DNA from: Humulus lupulus
Taxonomy: Eukaryota; Streptophyta; Magnoliopsida; Rosales; Cannabaceae
Direction of reading: 5' to 3'
DNA length: 64,000 nt
Assembly: GCF_963169125.1 (NCBI RefSeq)
Contig: NC_084800.1
Location: 143,402,397-143,466,396 of the forward strand
Part shown: piece by piece, positions 32,033 to 43,937 of the stretch
Layout of the letters: every line of letters begins with the position of its first letter
Position numbering within the stretch: position 1 is the stretch's first letter
Program-made: the position numbers and the translations under genes
Notes under the pieces: generated by a model
Told to the model about the DNA's origin: nothing
What the model saw: the letters and a program-made list of their open reading frames with translations, nothing else
Databases searched by the model: none

Positions 32033-35000
32033 ATGGAGGATAACAAGAAGCTGCAGAAGCAGGAGGTTGGGAACGAGCACGTGGAGACGAGCAGAGCCGA
32101 GAGAGCAGTGTGGCTCATGAAATGCCCTCCGCTCGTCTCTTGCTCTCTTCGTCAACCTCTTCATCCTCGTCCATTGCCGCTTTCCTCCTCCGATGACCCT
32201 TCTCCTTCCGTCGCCAAGGTCATCATCTCCATCAACCCTCTGCATTCCAATGAAGATTCTGCTTCTCCACAGGTCACTCTTTCTTCTCTTTTTTCAAATA
32301 AATTCTCAATACTTTACAAATTTTTGTGTTTGGTTCTTCTTGATCTCTTTGCCTTTTCTTTTGGTTTAAATGTTATGATTTTTAGGGTTACTGTTTGGTT
32401 CTTTCACTCATGCATTTGCATTTTAATCAAGAATGTTTAGTGATCTCTAGGGTTTTACATTTCATTTTTTTTTGAGTGTTGTAATTTGCTATGTTGCCCA
32501 AAATCACAACTCATTTATGAGTGGCTAACGGTATCTAATATTACCCGATATTGAATTTCACTAACAATAACATCTCATATAGTGGGGCACCAGTAGCAAT
32601 ACTCTTTGTTTTTGGATTGATATTCTGGGTTTTTGGTTTATTCTCCTCCTCTTAATTGGCTTTTTTTTTTACTTGTATATGTTAAATATGAAGTTGATTG
32701 TTGAACTTCTTATATAATGTTGTAGTGATTGTACATGGATATGAGTGAGTGATGAGTTATGACCATTTATATTTTATGTTAAAGTTATCTCTGCTTTTGT
32801 AGTTATTTTATTTTGACAGAATCTGTAATGAAATATATATATATATATATATATTAAAAGAAAAGATCAGTATTAATAATTGTAAGGTAGAATAGAATAC
32901 TTAAAGAATATATGGGAATGAAATTTGTTTGAGATATTAAAAGAAAAGATCATTATTAATAATTGTAAGGTAGAATAGATTACTTAAAGAATATATGGGA
33001 ATGAAATTTGTTTGAGATACTAAAAAGATTATGTTTCTTCATTAGAGGAGTGCTAACAACAACCTCCTATTTCAATCTCTTAGTCAACTTCCGCCCCAAA
33101 AACACGTCAGATTTTTTTTTCATAGCGTGTTAGTTGTAGTTACGACATCCTTTGAATAGTTTACTGTGTCCAAAATATGTTTGTATTTTGGTTTTTGTTT
33201 GGGCACTGTAAACTATTCAGAATCTTTCAAAAATTTGCAGGAAGGATGTCGTAACTACAACAAATGCTGTCATAAAAAAAAATTCGACATGTGCTTTTGG
33301 GGGCGGAGGTTAACTAAGAGGTTGAAGTAGGAATTTGACCGTAGCACTCCTCTTCTTGTTAATAACTTGCAGTTCACCATGGAATTGGCTGGTGCAGAAT
33401 CTGGCAATATACCAAAGCGTTACTCTATGGAAATGTCCAAAGATTTTATTCCAATGTCTGTATTCTCAGAGTCTTCGCAAGGTGAGCATGCATCTCTCTG
33501 ATGTAAATATTTTGGTATGCATTTGGAATGAGTCTTAATACGACATCCTTGGTGATTTATTATTAGCTCTGCTTTGACACTATGCCATAAAGATTCCATT
33601 GCATCGGCAATAATTAACAGCCAAATTGACATTATGTCAATTTAAATTTGGACCCCCATGGTAATAATCGAATGTTGGAAATTTAGTAGCATTGTCAATA
33701 GAAAAAGGAAAGAAAGAGTGAAAATAGGAGGTTTTATGACAATTCTGAGTGACACCAAAAATATATAAAACATGAAAGCCAGCTATGAAGATTACATTTT
33801 ACTTGACCAATTATTGTATGTGTAAATTAAACTTGCACTGAATTGTAAAGGAGCTACAGGAATCTAGTAGGCTGAAAATTTATAATTGGGAAATCAGTTA
33901 AAAGTTTATCAAAGGATGGGGTGATGTGCACCGTACACCTGCAATAATTAGAATAATAGAACAGTAGCCAAATTGTACAGAGAAAATGGCAGAGGAAGAG
34001 AGAGTAGCTATTATTGAATAAATGGAAAATAGCTCAAGTACAATCCCACAGATTTCGCGAGGCTGGGACTCTCCTAGATGCTAGGACCAAATGACTCAGC
34101 TCAAGCATACCCCTCTCTCTCACCACAACACCCTATATCAGTCTACCATAAACGCTCCACACACAATTACAAAAGTGCCCTTAGCATCCCAAGGCAGACC
34201 AATTTACCCTTGCGTTTTAGGCTTACCTCTCCTAGCATAGGTGAACCTGATATCAGTCCTAACATGGGGTAAGGAGAACTTTGAAGTACCTCATGTTGGT
34301 TGGTTCATATTATATCAGAATTGAGTTTTTAACTCAGATCTTCATCTTGCTTGTCAATTGTCGTTTTTTTTTAGGATTGCAGCCAAAAGTACCAAATGTA
34401 ATGTGGCAAAATTAATAGTCAGAAACAGCTCCGTCAAACTACTGCAGGATATTTATAAAAGTTTATACTAGCTATGAGATGTTAATGTCTTAATTTGGTT
34501 TACTGTAATCCCTAGATTGAATGGTGAATTTACTTGCTCAATATAGGAAAGATCTCAGTGGAGGGGAAGATACTAAACAAATTTGACATGAAGCCTCATC
34601 CTGAGAACCTTGAGAGCTATCGAAAGCTATGCCGTGAACGGACTAAAAAATATATGACTAAAACTAGAAAGATTCAGGTGCCACTTTCTTCACTTGAAAT
34701 TTTGTCAGAATACCATGTCTTTAGTCTAATCTCTTACATTATTCCTCCATACTTTTCTACTTTCTTGTTTCAGGTGATCGACAATGACAATGGAGCTCGA
34801 ATGAGGCCTATGCCAGGAATGATGGGATTTATTGTTTCTGGACCTGTAATTATATTTTCACCTTTCCTCAGTATCAATATTTTTGTATTTAATTGTATTT
34901 TGCTACTTGCATCTCTAGGGAGCATTGCATTAGTTAACAAACTTTGTTTATGAAGTCTATTATCCTTCTATTATCAATCCTTGACTAGGAGGATGCTCTG

Positions 35001-35468
35001 CCTTTGATCAAATAGGATAAGAAGAAAGCACCAACCAAGGGATCTGAAATGAAAAGAACGAGGAGGGATCGTGGAGAAATGGAAGATATTATGTTTAAGC
35101 TGTTTGAGAGGCAACCAAATTGGACTCTAAAACAACTGATTCAAGAGACAGACCAACCTGAAGTATGCCCTATGATTTCTTTCTTTTTTCTTAAGCTTCT
35201 GTTTATATTTACTTAGAATTTCAAGTTCTATTTATAGATATTCCCAAGGATGAAGTTGTGGGAAGGGAAGAGTAACTTATTGAGAAACTTTTGTATTTCC
35301 TTGATCTTGAGGATAATAAAGTATATCAGCGTCCTTTTGCAGCAATTTCTGAAAGACATACTGAAAGAGCTGTGTGTGTACAACAACAAAGGAGCAAATC
35401 AAGGAATGTACAAGCTGAAACCAGAATACAAGAAACTGAGCGACGAGACAAGTACCAAATTATCATGA
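32033..35468 (+). CDS. Transcription initiation factor IIF subunit beta (RAP30), six exons
   Basis: Exons at 32033-32272, 33373-33481, 34547-34677, 34774-34845, 35016-35162 and 35343-35468 join in frame into 274 codons plus TGA. All introns are GT-AG. The length fits plant TFIIF beta proteins. Seen: RAERAVWLMKCP at the N-terminus, PKRYSMEMSKDFIPM, GKILNKFDMKP, YRKLCRERTKKYM and MRPMPGMMGFIVSG. Next come the winged-helix DNA-binding region with KRTRRDRGE, IMFKLFERQPNWTLKQL and LKELCVYNNKG, and a lysine-rich end. Known: with TFIIF alpha it binds RNA polymerase II and brings it to the promoter. An in-frame ATG at 32009 would add eight residues. I prefer 32033 because plant homologues begin close to the acidic MED-type start. 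The gene looks intact. Intron 1 holds a MITE and an 83-bp tandem duplication. Confidence 0.93.
32854..33019. repeat. 83-bp tandem duplication in intron 1 of TFIIF beta
   Basis: Two nearly identical units (AAAAGATCA at 32861 and again at 32944). The upstream partial copy of the gene has only one, so the doubling came after that duplication. Confidence 0.85.
33044..33353. mobile_element. Foldback MITE in intron 1 of TFIIF beta
   Basis: A near-perfect 310-bp inverted repeat. The left arm starts AGAGGAGTGCTA and the right end is TAGCACTCCTCT. The arms pair through CTTAGTYAACYTCCGCCCC, TTAGTTGTAGTTACGACATCC and GTAAACTATTC towards the centre near 33200. Long TIRs suggest a Mutator-type origin. 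Target duplications are unclear (TTCTT on both sides, then diverged). It ends 19 nt before exon 2. Confidence 0.85.
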
Positions 35469-36240
35469 CTTCACGACTAATGAGGTCGAAGCCTTTTATT
35501 GCTATAACTTCTTTTTTATATTTAGATTCTACTAACACAGTGACTTCTTTTTCCAAAATTGTAAGTGCGACATGTCCTATACATACCATGCAAGGCAGAG
35601 GCTTCTTCACTTTCTCTGGTTAAATTTGTAGATAGAGATACCATCTGATTTGTTCTTTTAATTTTGCCCTCTTGTTATTGTATTTATTATGTGCACTCTT
35701 TTCTTGTCAGCATGGTTAAAGCAGTCTTTTTTGGGGGAATTGTAAATATTCTTTGTAAGTTGTGTTTAATTCTTTTCCTTTATGATCAAGCCACTGGGTG
35801 TTGTTTTTAGATGAAATGAGTGCAAACAATTTGGTATTGAATGTGTTTTTGGTTTCATAATCACATCATGAACGGCCAATGGCATAAATGTGGATCCTTT
35901 CACCATTTTTTTTTCTCACTCCCTTTCTTTTTATAATCCACATGAAGAAAAGAAAAAGATTTTGAGAAGTTTATATGAAAAAAATATTGAACAAACTTCT
36001 TTTCCTATTCTTCTATGATCGTTGTATATTAGTTGCATTTAGCTGTCAATTAGCTTAATTTTAGTTTCCTTAGATAGCTTAATTTTTGTTTCCTTAGATA
36101 GATTTCTAGTTGTGCATATACATGTTCATCACTTTTCAATAAAAATGAAGAGAATTTTTTTTCCACCTCAAATAACATGCTAAGGTTTCAAAATTAGAGT
36201 TTTGTTACAAAATTAGGATTTTGTTTTGGCTCTCTTGCAT
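35469..36240. other. 3' region of the TFIIF beta gene and AT-rich spacer
   Basis: 3' UTR followed by AT-rich DNA with a short tandem repeat (TTCCTTAGATAG, at about 36066-36106). No gene or recognised element. Confidence 0.5.
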
Positions 36241-36581
36241 AAACACAAATTAGGGTTCCATTACGGCAACCTTATTTGGAGTGGCCTTTTATTTTCACCG
36301 CCTGTCTAGGGAGGAAGCCCAATCGTTTGCCTGAGTTTGGTGCCCATAATACTTGCGTGTGAGCCCTACGCGTTGTTGCCTCGTCCCCATGCGTCGGTGT
36401 GTGAGCACACTTGGCTTAACCTTCGTCACCTGTTCTTTTTTTGGCTGTCCTCCTTTGCGTTCCTTGGTGCACTATGCTCCGTTTGTGTTAATCTTGCTCA
36501 GTACTTGTGTTTGTCAAGGTTTGATCTCGATCCTTTGTTGTGGTTTTAGTGGTTGTTGCCTTGTCTTTTTGTGTAGGCGTT
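36241..36581 (+). other. Leader-like sequence before the copia fragment
   Basis: GC-richer than its surroundings; it ends at the gag ATG. It is probably the untranslated leader of the copia fragment. No LTR or primer site was recognised. Confidence 0.4.
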
Positions 36582-37830
36582 ATGGCTGAGAATAAGTCTT
36601 CTATTGTTATGGGTGTGGTGCCAATGATGTCCAAAATTGTCGACCATAAGTTCAACTGTTTGATCTATTTCGATTGTGGCAAGACTCTTTGCCTTTATCT
36701 ACAAAGTATTGATGAAGATACTCATTTGACTTATGACCATCTTAAAATCAACTGTTTGATCTATTTGGATCGTGGCAAGACTTTTCGCCTTTATCTACAA
36801 AGTATTGACAAAGATACTCATTTGACTTATGACCCTCTTAAAAATTATTTGAAGGAGAAATATGATTCGAAACAGACTTGACTCGGAGAAGATGCTCGCT
36901 TGTTCTTTCATATTCAGAATTAATATGTAATTGGCTTGATCAATCACTATGAGTTTGTTAAAGGACTGATGGATTGTTTGGAATTTTTGTACTATGGAAG
37001 GGGAATCTCTCTCGCATGTATGTGGTTCTCAAAGCATTTAACAGTGTGAAAAAACAAGATTAGTCCCTTACAAGCTATTTTATGGTGTTCAAGAAGACGT
37101 ATGAGAAACTTAATATGTTGTTGCCCTTTAGCTTTGTCGTGAAGGTTCAACAACGCCAATGGGAGTAAATGATTATCATGAGTTTCATAACTAGCCTCTC
37201 TCTTGACTTTAAGTTGGCTAAGTCACAAGTTCTCATCTTTGCAAGACATATTTAATCACTTTTTTCGCAGAGAAAGTACTCCACCTGTTTCGCTCAATAG
37301 TAATTTGGTAAGCTGAAATAATAAGTATGTGCATGGGAGACCAACTAATCACAATGGAAACAAAGGAGGTGACTCATAAAGGATTTGAAACTCGAGTGCC
37401 AGATTTTGGAGGCATTGTGTGCAACTATTGTCATAAGCTAGGCCATATGAAGTTTGAGTGTAGAAAGCTTCAATACAAAAATAAGCAAAAACACTCGGCC
37501 CATGTTGCGTTCGCTAATGATGCCTTTGCCAAATCGCTCCTTATCTCTACCGATGAATTTTCCAAGTTCTCATAGTATTAAGAGTCACTCAAGTCTTCAT
37601 CTTCTTTTGTCACTGCTATTGTTGAGTTAGGTAAACTCAATGCATGTCTTTTTTCCTCATCCTCCAAACAGGTCATTGATTATGGTGCCACCAATCATAT
37701 GGTAGGTTATTCTAGTATCTTTTCTACTTTTCAGTCACATACTTCCACTTCTACCATCACATTAGTTGATGGGTCGTAATATTGTGTTCGTGGGTTTGAC
37801 ACCATTAGTCATATCCCTTTAGCACGTGAT
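36582..37830 (+). pseudogene. Copia gag-protease fragment (second copia element)
   Basis: ATG at 36582 opens a gag-like frame of 99 codons. It contains a direct repeat (LCLYLQSIDEDTHLTYD, then FRLYLQSIDKDTHLTYD) and stops at 36881. Decayed gag follows. At 37327-37575 an open stretch carries a zinc knuckle (CNYCHKLGHMKFEC). Near 37675 the protease motif reads VIDYGATNHM, with the active-site DSG changed to DYG, and ITLVDGS follows. Near 37830 the sequence turns into gypsy protease. No LTR is seen. Confidence 0.75.
36652..36843 (+). repeat. 96-bp tandem duplication inside copia gag
   Basis: Two units (36652-36747 and 36748-36843), about 90 percent alike, in the same reading frame, so the encoded segment is doubled by 32 residues. 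Confidence 0.9.
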
Positions 37831-37839
37831 CTCCAGTCG

Positions 37840-38629
37840 TGCGTCATGAGGATCTATGGGTTCAATGGTGCGAGCCTGGCCCCCATAAGTTCCATTAAAC
37901 TCCTTGTGACACTAGGCGATCCTCCTCAAAGGGCGACTTGCATGGCAACGTTTGTAGTTGTCGATTACCCGTCGGGATACAATGTTGTATTGGGGCGACC
38001 AGTGCTCATTGAACTGCTACCCATAATGTCAATTTGGCACCTCACCGTCAAGTTCCCACGAGCGAAGGTATCGACTGTATAAGAGGAAACTAGAAAGAGG
38101 CGCGAGAATGCTATAATGCCTCCATTAACAAAGCTAGGAAAGGAAAGGTTGCTAACACGAATATGATTTTGATGACCAAGGTACCGAAGACATCGAGGAT
38201 TTGTTCGACGAAGAAGTCGTCGTATTGATAGCGAAGATCTTGAATGGCAAGGCCATGGTTGGCGAAGTTACCATTAGAGTGCCGTAGGTGACAGTGCCAC
38301 TAATGCCAACCTGAGTCCTAATGTCTTATGAAGTGAGGCCTAAAGCAGGGAAGAGTTGGATCCTCGCTTTGGGGATGAAGAAAGATTGGGAGGACAAGTC
38401 AAAGAACTTGATGAGGTAGAGCTAAAAGAAGGCAACCCTACTTGAAAGGTAAGGGTCATCAAGAACTTGAATGGCGATGTCAAAGTTGAGCTGATTGACT
38501 TATTGCAGAAGAATCAAGATGTTCTTTCATGGTCCCATAATGTCATGGTAGGCATTAGCCCATTTGTCATAAGCCATGCCCTGAAAATAGTCCCAAAGGT
38601 GCCCCTGGTTTGGCAGAAGTGACGGTCAC
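37840..38629 (+). pseudogene. Gypsy protease and start of reverse transcriptase (left part of a plus-strand gypsy fragment)
   Basis: Reads IYGFNGASLAPI and VVVDYPSGYNVVLGRPVLIE, typical of the end of the Tat-type protease region. Decayed linker follows, then VIKNLNGDV and LSWSHNVMVGISPFVISHAL, the entry to the reverse transcriptase. It is interrupted at GTCAC (38625-38629) by a solo LTR and continues at 43389. Confidence 0.8.
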
Positions 38630-39639
38630 TATAATGCCCCAAATTTCCTAATAAGGTTTAAAACCTTGATTAGGAGGCCGGGAGGGCCATAATTAATTTA
38701 TTATGGTATTTAATGATTATATGCATGTTTACGTGAATTATATTATTATATGATGGTGGATGCATGCATATGGGTTCCTATTTTAATTATGAGGGCATTT
38801 TGGTAATTTGGCCGCTGTGGGCGTAATTGGGTATTTTGGGTGCATGGTTGTGATTAATTAATATGGCCATCTTATAAGGTGGATTGGTTCGAGCTACTCG
38901 GCATGAGACGATCATGAAATGTAAGTGTTCGGTCTAGTCATAACGGGTTTAAGTTCGGGGCTCGGGGTGAGTCTCGGGGTCATTTTGATGACTAGAACAT
39001 TACCGGGAATAAAAGGGTAACGGGATATGATTTATTGGTATTTGAGAATGTTGTGAATAATGGGAATTGGAGAGTGTTAATTATAATTAACATGATAGGC
39101 GGGAAAGGACGGTTTTACCCTCGGAAGTCTTTAGAGGGATTTAATTGGCCTAGGGGCATTATGGTCTTTTGACCTTAAGGATTTGTATCAGCCTTATAGT
39201 TTTAGATGGCTGTGGAATAGTTAAAAACAGAGCATCATTATCCTCAACCTTCTCCCTCACCCGTACACCATTTCTCCTTCATCTTCCTTTCAAATTTTGA
39301 GAGCCATCTTGAGGAGTTAAGTTAGGAGATCAAAGGTGGGAGCTTGGGAACTTGATTAAGCCATTAAAGGGGATTCAAAATCAAGTTTGAGGTGAGTTCC
39401 AGTTATGAATTTTATGGTGTGCTCTGTTTTGGGCTTTAGTTTTCAGCTTGTGAATTCCTTGTAGAAAGTTTGGATTAATAGAAGTTTGGTTGATGTTTAA
39501 CTTGGGTTATGATGAGGGTGAGTTGTAGATGATGTTTGGTGGTTGAATTGGGTGTTAGGTTGAGGTTTGGGACAGGTTTGAAGGGAAAACGCAGGGGAAG
39601 TCGAGCTGGTGCGTGCTGAGTTTTTGGCTGGTCTGGGTT

Positions 39640-39760
39640 AAGCGCCGCGGCATGGCTGTGGTGCGCTGCGGCCCTTGGCGTGTGACAGAGAAGGCTGCCT
39701 CTGTTTGAGGGGCGTGCCGCGGCGCAGCTGGGGAGGGCCGCGACCCTTAGTGGGTTTTTG
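39640..39760 (+). other. GC-rich CCGCGG module of solo LTR A
   Basis: Contains GCGCCGCGGC, GTGCGCTGCGGCCC, GTGCCGCGGCGC and GGGCCGCGACCC, four copies of one motif in 110 bp. The same module lies in the other three LTRs of this family. Confidence 0.7.
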
Positions 39761-40020
39761 GCCAGAAATGTGTTTTTAGCTTGGGGATTCAAGCCTTAGG
39801 CCTCGGGGTCGAACCTATTACCCGATTGAGTAGTGTTTGATGTCCCGGAGGCTAGATATTGGTTTGGGAACTTATGTTGATCATTTTTATTGATGGTATC
39901 CTATATTTGGTTATGACTAGGTGACCGCTAAAGGACTAAAAGTTGATCGTTCTCAAGGGTCGTTCTTTTAATCATCCTAGCTCGACTCTGAGGCAAGAAA
40001 ACTGCACCTTGTGTATATGT

Positions 40021-40158
40021 GACATGCATGGCTATTCTTGATGCATGTTGGTTGATTATTGGGTATGACATGCATGGCTATTCTTGATGCATGTTGGTTG
40101 ACTATCGAACGTGACATGCATGGCTATTATTGGTGCATGTTGGATTGTTGACTATAAT
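40021..40158 (+). repeat. 46-bp tandem repeat, three copies, in solo LTR A
   Basis: Units start at 40021, 40067 and 40113 with GACATGCATGGCTATT. Each holds two ATGCAT-centred words (the second is GGTGCATG in the last copy). Confidence 0.9.
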
Positions 40159-40554
40159 GCATATGATGCATGAGAAACATGTGATTAGGACATGCTTTGA
40201 GTACTGATTATGATATTGTTCAGAGCTTGTGCCTCTGGGTTTGTGCATGGTCCTAATTGTATTAATACTTGTTGAGTAAGCATGCTGAATACCTTGTTTA
40301 TGGACCGACCCTAAAGTCGATGAACATGCATTGAATGGCTCTATGACATTAATGCTGGATCGACCCTAAAGTCGATGAACTTACAAGCGCTTGCCTGGTC
40401 TAAGACCAGATGTTCATAGCCAGGGCATATGGCCCCGGTGACTGTTTGTCACATGGCTAGGGGACGCTGTCCATAGTTACGACTCTAGAGTCGGGAGGAA
40501 GGTTATGTTGGTGACCATTCACCATGCACTTGTCCTGATCGAACTTATGAAAGG

Positions 40555-42829
40555 TGTAACGACCCAAATTCGCTAATAAGGCTTAAGGGCCTTGATTAGC
40601 GTGCCAGGAGGGCATGATGGGATTTATGTGTGACTTTGATGAGTTAAATGCATGATTATGATTTAAAGCATGTTATATGACTATTTGCTTATCTGAGATG
40701 CATGACTATGTATATTAGTATGCATGTAGGCCCGGATCGTGTTAGAAGGGAATAATTGTAATTTTAGCCCGCTGAGGGCATATATGTGATAATTATATTC
40801 TGTGATTAGTACCACGTGAGTATGGTGTTATTATTGTGATGCACGTGCCGAGACGGTCCTAGAGAGCAAATTAACTTAAAGGTCACAACAGGATTTTATA
40901 CTCAGCTCGGGAGGAGCCTAGGGGTACCTTGGGAATTCTATGGTTAAGTTGAGATTTTGCGGGTAATGGTTATTGGTGATTGAGTAACCTGGGTAACCAT
41001 TAGTTACTGCCGAGAGTAACAAGTTTAGGTGAAAGAAATGGTAGAATTGCAATATAGGAGAAAGGACTAGAGTGCCCTTGAGGTGTAGTTAGCAAAGGGT
41101 TTTGATGAAGGGGTAAATTGGTCATTTGGCTGGGAATTAGATATGTTGCAGCTGGGTATTAAGGGGTACACGGTTTGGGGCTTGGTCATTGTTTGGTTTT
41201 GTTAAAAATAAAGAGAAGGAAAGTTAGGGCAATGAGAAGAAGAAGAAGAAGAAGATGAGTGAAGGAGCTGAAATTTGAGACTTAGGAGATGAATCAAGGG
41301 AGCTTAGGGTGGGATTCTTCATTCAAGGTAAGGATTTTATGTAATTTAAGGCATGTTTCTGTTATGGTTTGAGGAATTTAAGCATGGTTTAAGTTTGAGT
41401 TTTGGGTTTTATATTTTCTGAAGTTGAAAATCAAATATGTGGATTTTGGGGATTTGATTGTGTGTTTGGGTTTCTTTAATGATGTTTCTGAGTTGTTAAA
41501 TGGTCTATGTGGGGTTTTGAATTGATTTTGGGGTTTGGGTATTGGTTTGGTATGATTTGGAGAGGTTTTAGCTCGGAGAAAACGCAGGAGAAAACCCAGA
41601 AATCTGGGTTCGCGTATGAGCGCCGCGGCCCTGTTCTTGGGCGCCGCGGCACGAGGTTGCATCAGGAGGAGGTCAGGCTGCTGGGCGCCGCGGCCCTTGA
41701 GGGGAGTGCCGCGGCCCTAGGCCATTTTGGCAGGCAAAAATTCTGGTTTTTAGGGCTTTTTCCCGGGGACTCGGGGGATGGTTCCAATGTATCGTTTTAG
41801 GGAATTAGAGGTTCCGAGAGTGCGGGATTGGTCCCGGGAAGTGGTTTTGGGTTGGTTAGTATTAAAAGTGTTATATGTGTGTTGTGACTAGGATTTCGAG
41901 GAGGCTCGTGCTAGAGGATCGTGCTTGTGGCCTTGGTGCATCGGAAAGCTATTGAATGGAAAGGTAAGAAAACTATAACACCCATAGGATAGGGCGTGGG
42001 CCCATAGTGTGATTGCGGGGCACGGCCCTATATTGCATGTTGCATGATGAGATGATTGCCGGGCACGACCCTATATTGCATTACATGTTAGGGTGCAGAT
42101 TTAAATGAATTGTTAATTGTTTGAATGTTGTTTGATTTATGCTATATATGATTATAGTGAAATGAACGGCTATGGCCGAGGGCGGCATGGCCGAGAACGG
42201 CAGCGGGGCCGGAAGTAACACTTAGCACATGGGATGCTTATAGTCAGGGTAGGACCCAGAGGATACATGTGAGATCCTTACGGTGAGGACCGAGACCCCA
42301 GGCTGTGGTAAGGGTTCTGGGGCGGCATGGCCGTGTTTGCTTAGTCTAATGGTTGACTTGTTTATCTGTGGATTATCTGACTTGATAAACTGTATAAATT
42401 GCATATGTTATGTTCTGCATGAGTTTTCTTGCTGGGCTTCGGCTCACGGGTGCTCTGTGTTGTAGGTAAGGGCAATGACTGAGTCAACCAACCATGAGTA
42501 CGGAGAGCGTGAAGCGACGCGTACATGTTTGGCCTGCCTGACTGCTTTGGTTGGGGGTTTATTAGAAAATGGCTGTAATAATCTATGATTTTTATAACTG
42601 ATCAATTGTAAACTTATTTTTAGATGTAAATAGTTTTCAAACCTTATTTTGGGATCCCAAATGTTTAATACTAGAAGTTTTATTGAAACAACGCGTTTTT
42701 TTTTAAGATTACAGCCTTAACTTTTAATTAGTCACACTTTTGTTCCAAAACCTCGGTTAGCGAGTTCATTGCACACTGGTTTGTCTTAAAACTCACTTAG
42801 TAACGGCTCTAAGGAAGTAGGGCGTTACA
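40555..42829 (+). mobile_element. Solo LTR B of the TGTAACG family, nested in A
   Basis: Starts TGTAACGACCC and ends AGGGCGTTACA. Perfect AAAGG duplications lie at 40550-40554 and 42830-42834. It is 2275 bp. The ends form an inverted repeat (TGTAACG and CGTTACA). It shares the block GCTGGGCTTCGGCTCACGGG (near 42435) with A, C and D, and has an (AGA)n run at about 41234-41252. There is no coding region. Confidence 0.92.
41615..41725 (+). other. GC-rich CCGCGG module of solo LTR B, best preserved
   Basis: Four GCCGCGG cores near 41622, 41643, 41687 and 41708, as two pairs each 21 bp apart. Within a pair the copies face each other with CCC and GGG between them, so each pair can fold into a strong hairpin. 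Confidence 0.75.
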
Positions 42830-43393
42830 AAAGGACAACCTACCAGTTAAGCCCTGGTGACCCTATCGTCACATGGCTAAGGGTACCGTCCCCACATTTG
42901 TGACTCTTGTACTAGTCACCTATTTGTTTGAATTGTTGGTCCTGAATAATCAATACAATTACTGTTGATATTATATCATGTTATATTGTGTTTTCTTGCT
43001 GGGCTTCGGCTCACGGGTGCTATGTGGTGCAGGTAAAGGCAAAAGGAAGCTGGACCATCCTTGAGTTGGAGAGCTTAGGTGATGACGTGTACATATGCAG
43101 CTGCTCGTCCGCCACGGTCGAGGTTTAAAAAGGAACTAGGGTTGAACCCTGTTTTGCCGCTTATAACAGCCTGTTGTAAATATCTTTTAGTGATAGACTC
43201 TGAAATTATATTTTTAGGATCCCAATATATATTAACCATTCTAGTGAAACGTTACATCTTAACCAAAAGTTTTAATCCCTAAACCGCTAATCATACTTAG
43301 TACACAATTTTGGTCAAATAACTCGATTAGCGAGTTTAGCACTGTTTACAAGGCACATCGTAACGGTCCCTGGAGTTTGGGCGTTACAGTCAC

Positions 43394-43937
43394 TTGATGC
43401 CGAGAGATGCGAGGTGCTGAAAGCAAAGGTGAAAAAGTTGGAAGAAAATTGTTTTATTCAGGAAGCCTTCTATATAGGTCGCAAACTCGGTGCTCGTTTG
43501 CAAATTGAATGGAACCTAGTGAGTGTGCATCGACTTTAGCGACCTCAACAAAGCATGTCCCAAAGATTTCTTTCCACTTCCTCGGATTGATCATCTTGTT
43601 AATGCAACATCGGAGCACGATTTACTGTAGTTCATGGATGATTACTCCGAGTACAATCAAATAGCAATGCACCCCTTGGACCAAGAACATACATACTCAT
43701 GACAAATATGGACCTATATTGCTACAAAGTTAGACCATTCGAACTAAAGAACACAAGAGCCACCTATCAGCAACTGGTCAATAAAATCTTTAAAGATCAG
43801 ATAAGAAGGAATATGGAGGTCTACTTTGACGGTATCTTGGTGAAGTCCAAGAAGGTTGGGGGGCATGTCGCCGATCTAGAGGAAGCTTTCGCCATTTTGC
43901 GCCAATACAACATGAAACTAAACCTACAAAAGGGTTG
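43394..43937 (+). pseudogene. Gypsy reverse transcriptase (right part of the plus-strand gypsy fragment)
   Basis: Continues the reading cut by solo LTR A: thumb-side entry (LKAKVKKLEENCFIQEAF), then decayed palm blocks in shifting frames, then an open stretch 43699-43938 with FELKNTRATYQQLVNKIFKD and VYFDGILVKSK. The catalytic YVDD is changed to YFDG, so it is inactive. It ends in a stop, and the gypsy homology is lost at 43937. Confidence 0.85.

Larger units (their letters stand above)
38630..43388 (+). mobile_element. Solo LTR A of the TGTAACG family (with solo LTR B nested inside)
   Basis: Starts TATAATGCCCC (the first G of TG changed) and ends GGGCGTTACA. Perfect GTCAC target duplications lie at 38625-38629 and 43389-43393. 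Without LTR B and its extra AAAGG it is about 2.48 kb. It contains a GC-rich block at 39640-39760, a 46-bp triple repeat, and the conserved GCTGGGCTTCGGCTCACGGG block near 43000. There is no coding region. Confidence 0.9.

Noticed and set aside
32003..32245. Minus-strand open frame over TFIIF exon 1
   Set aside because: Shadow of the real first exon; the + strand reading matches TFIIF beta and splices correctly.
40021..40158. CRISPR-like direct repeats
   Set aside because: Units abut each other without unique spacers, and the DNA is eukaryotic.
42222..42465. Two opposed 60-codon frames in solo LTR B
   Set aside because: They lie in the non-coding LTR and are not kept in LTRs A, C and D.
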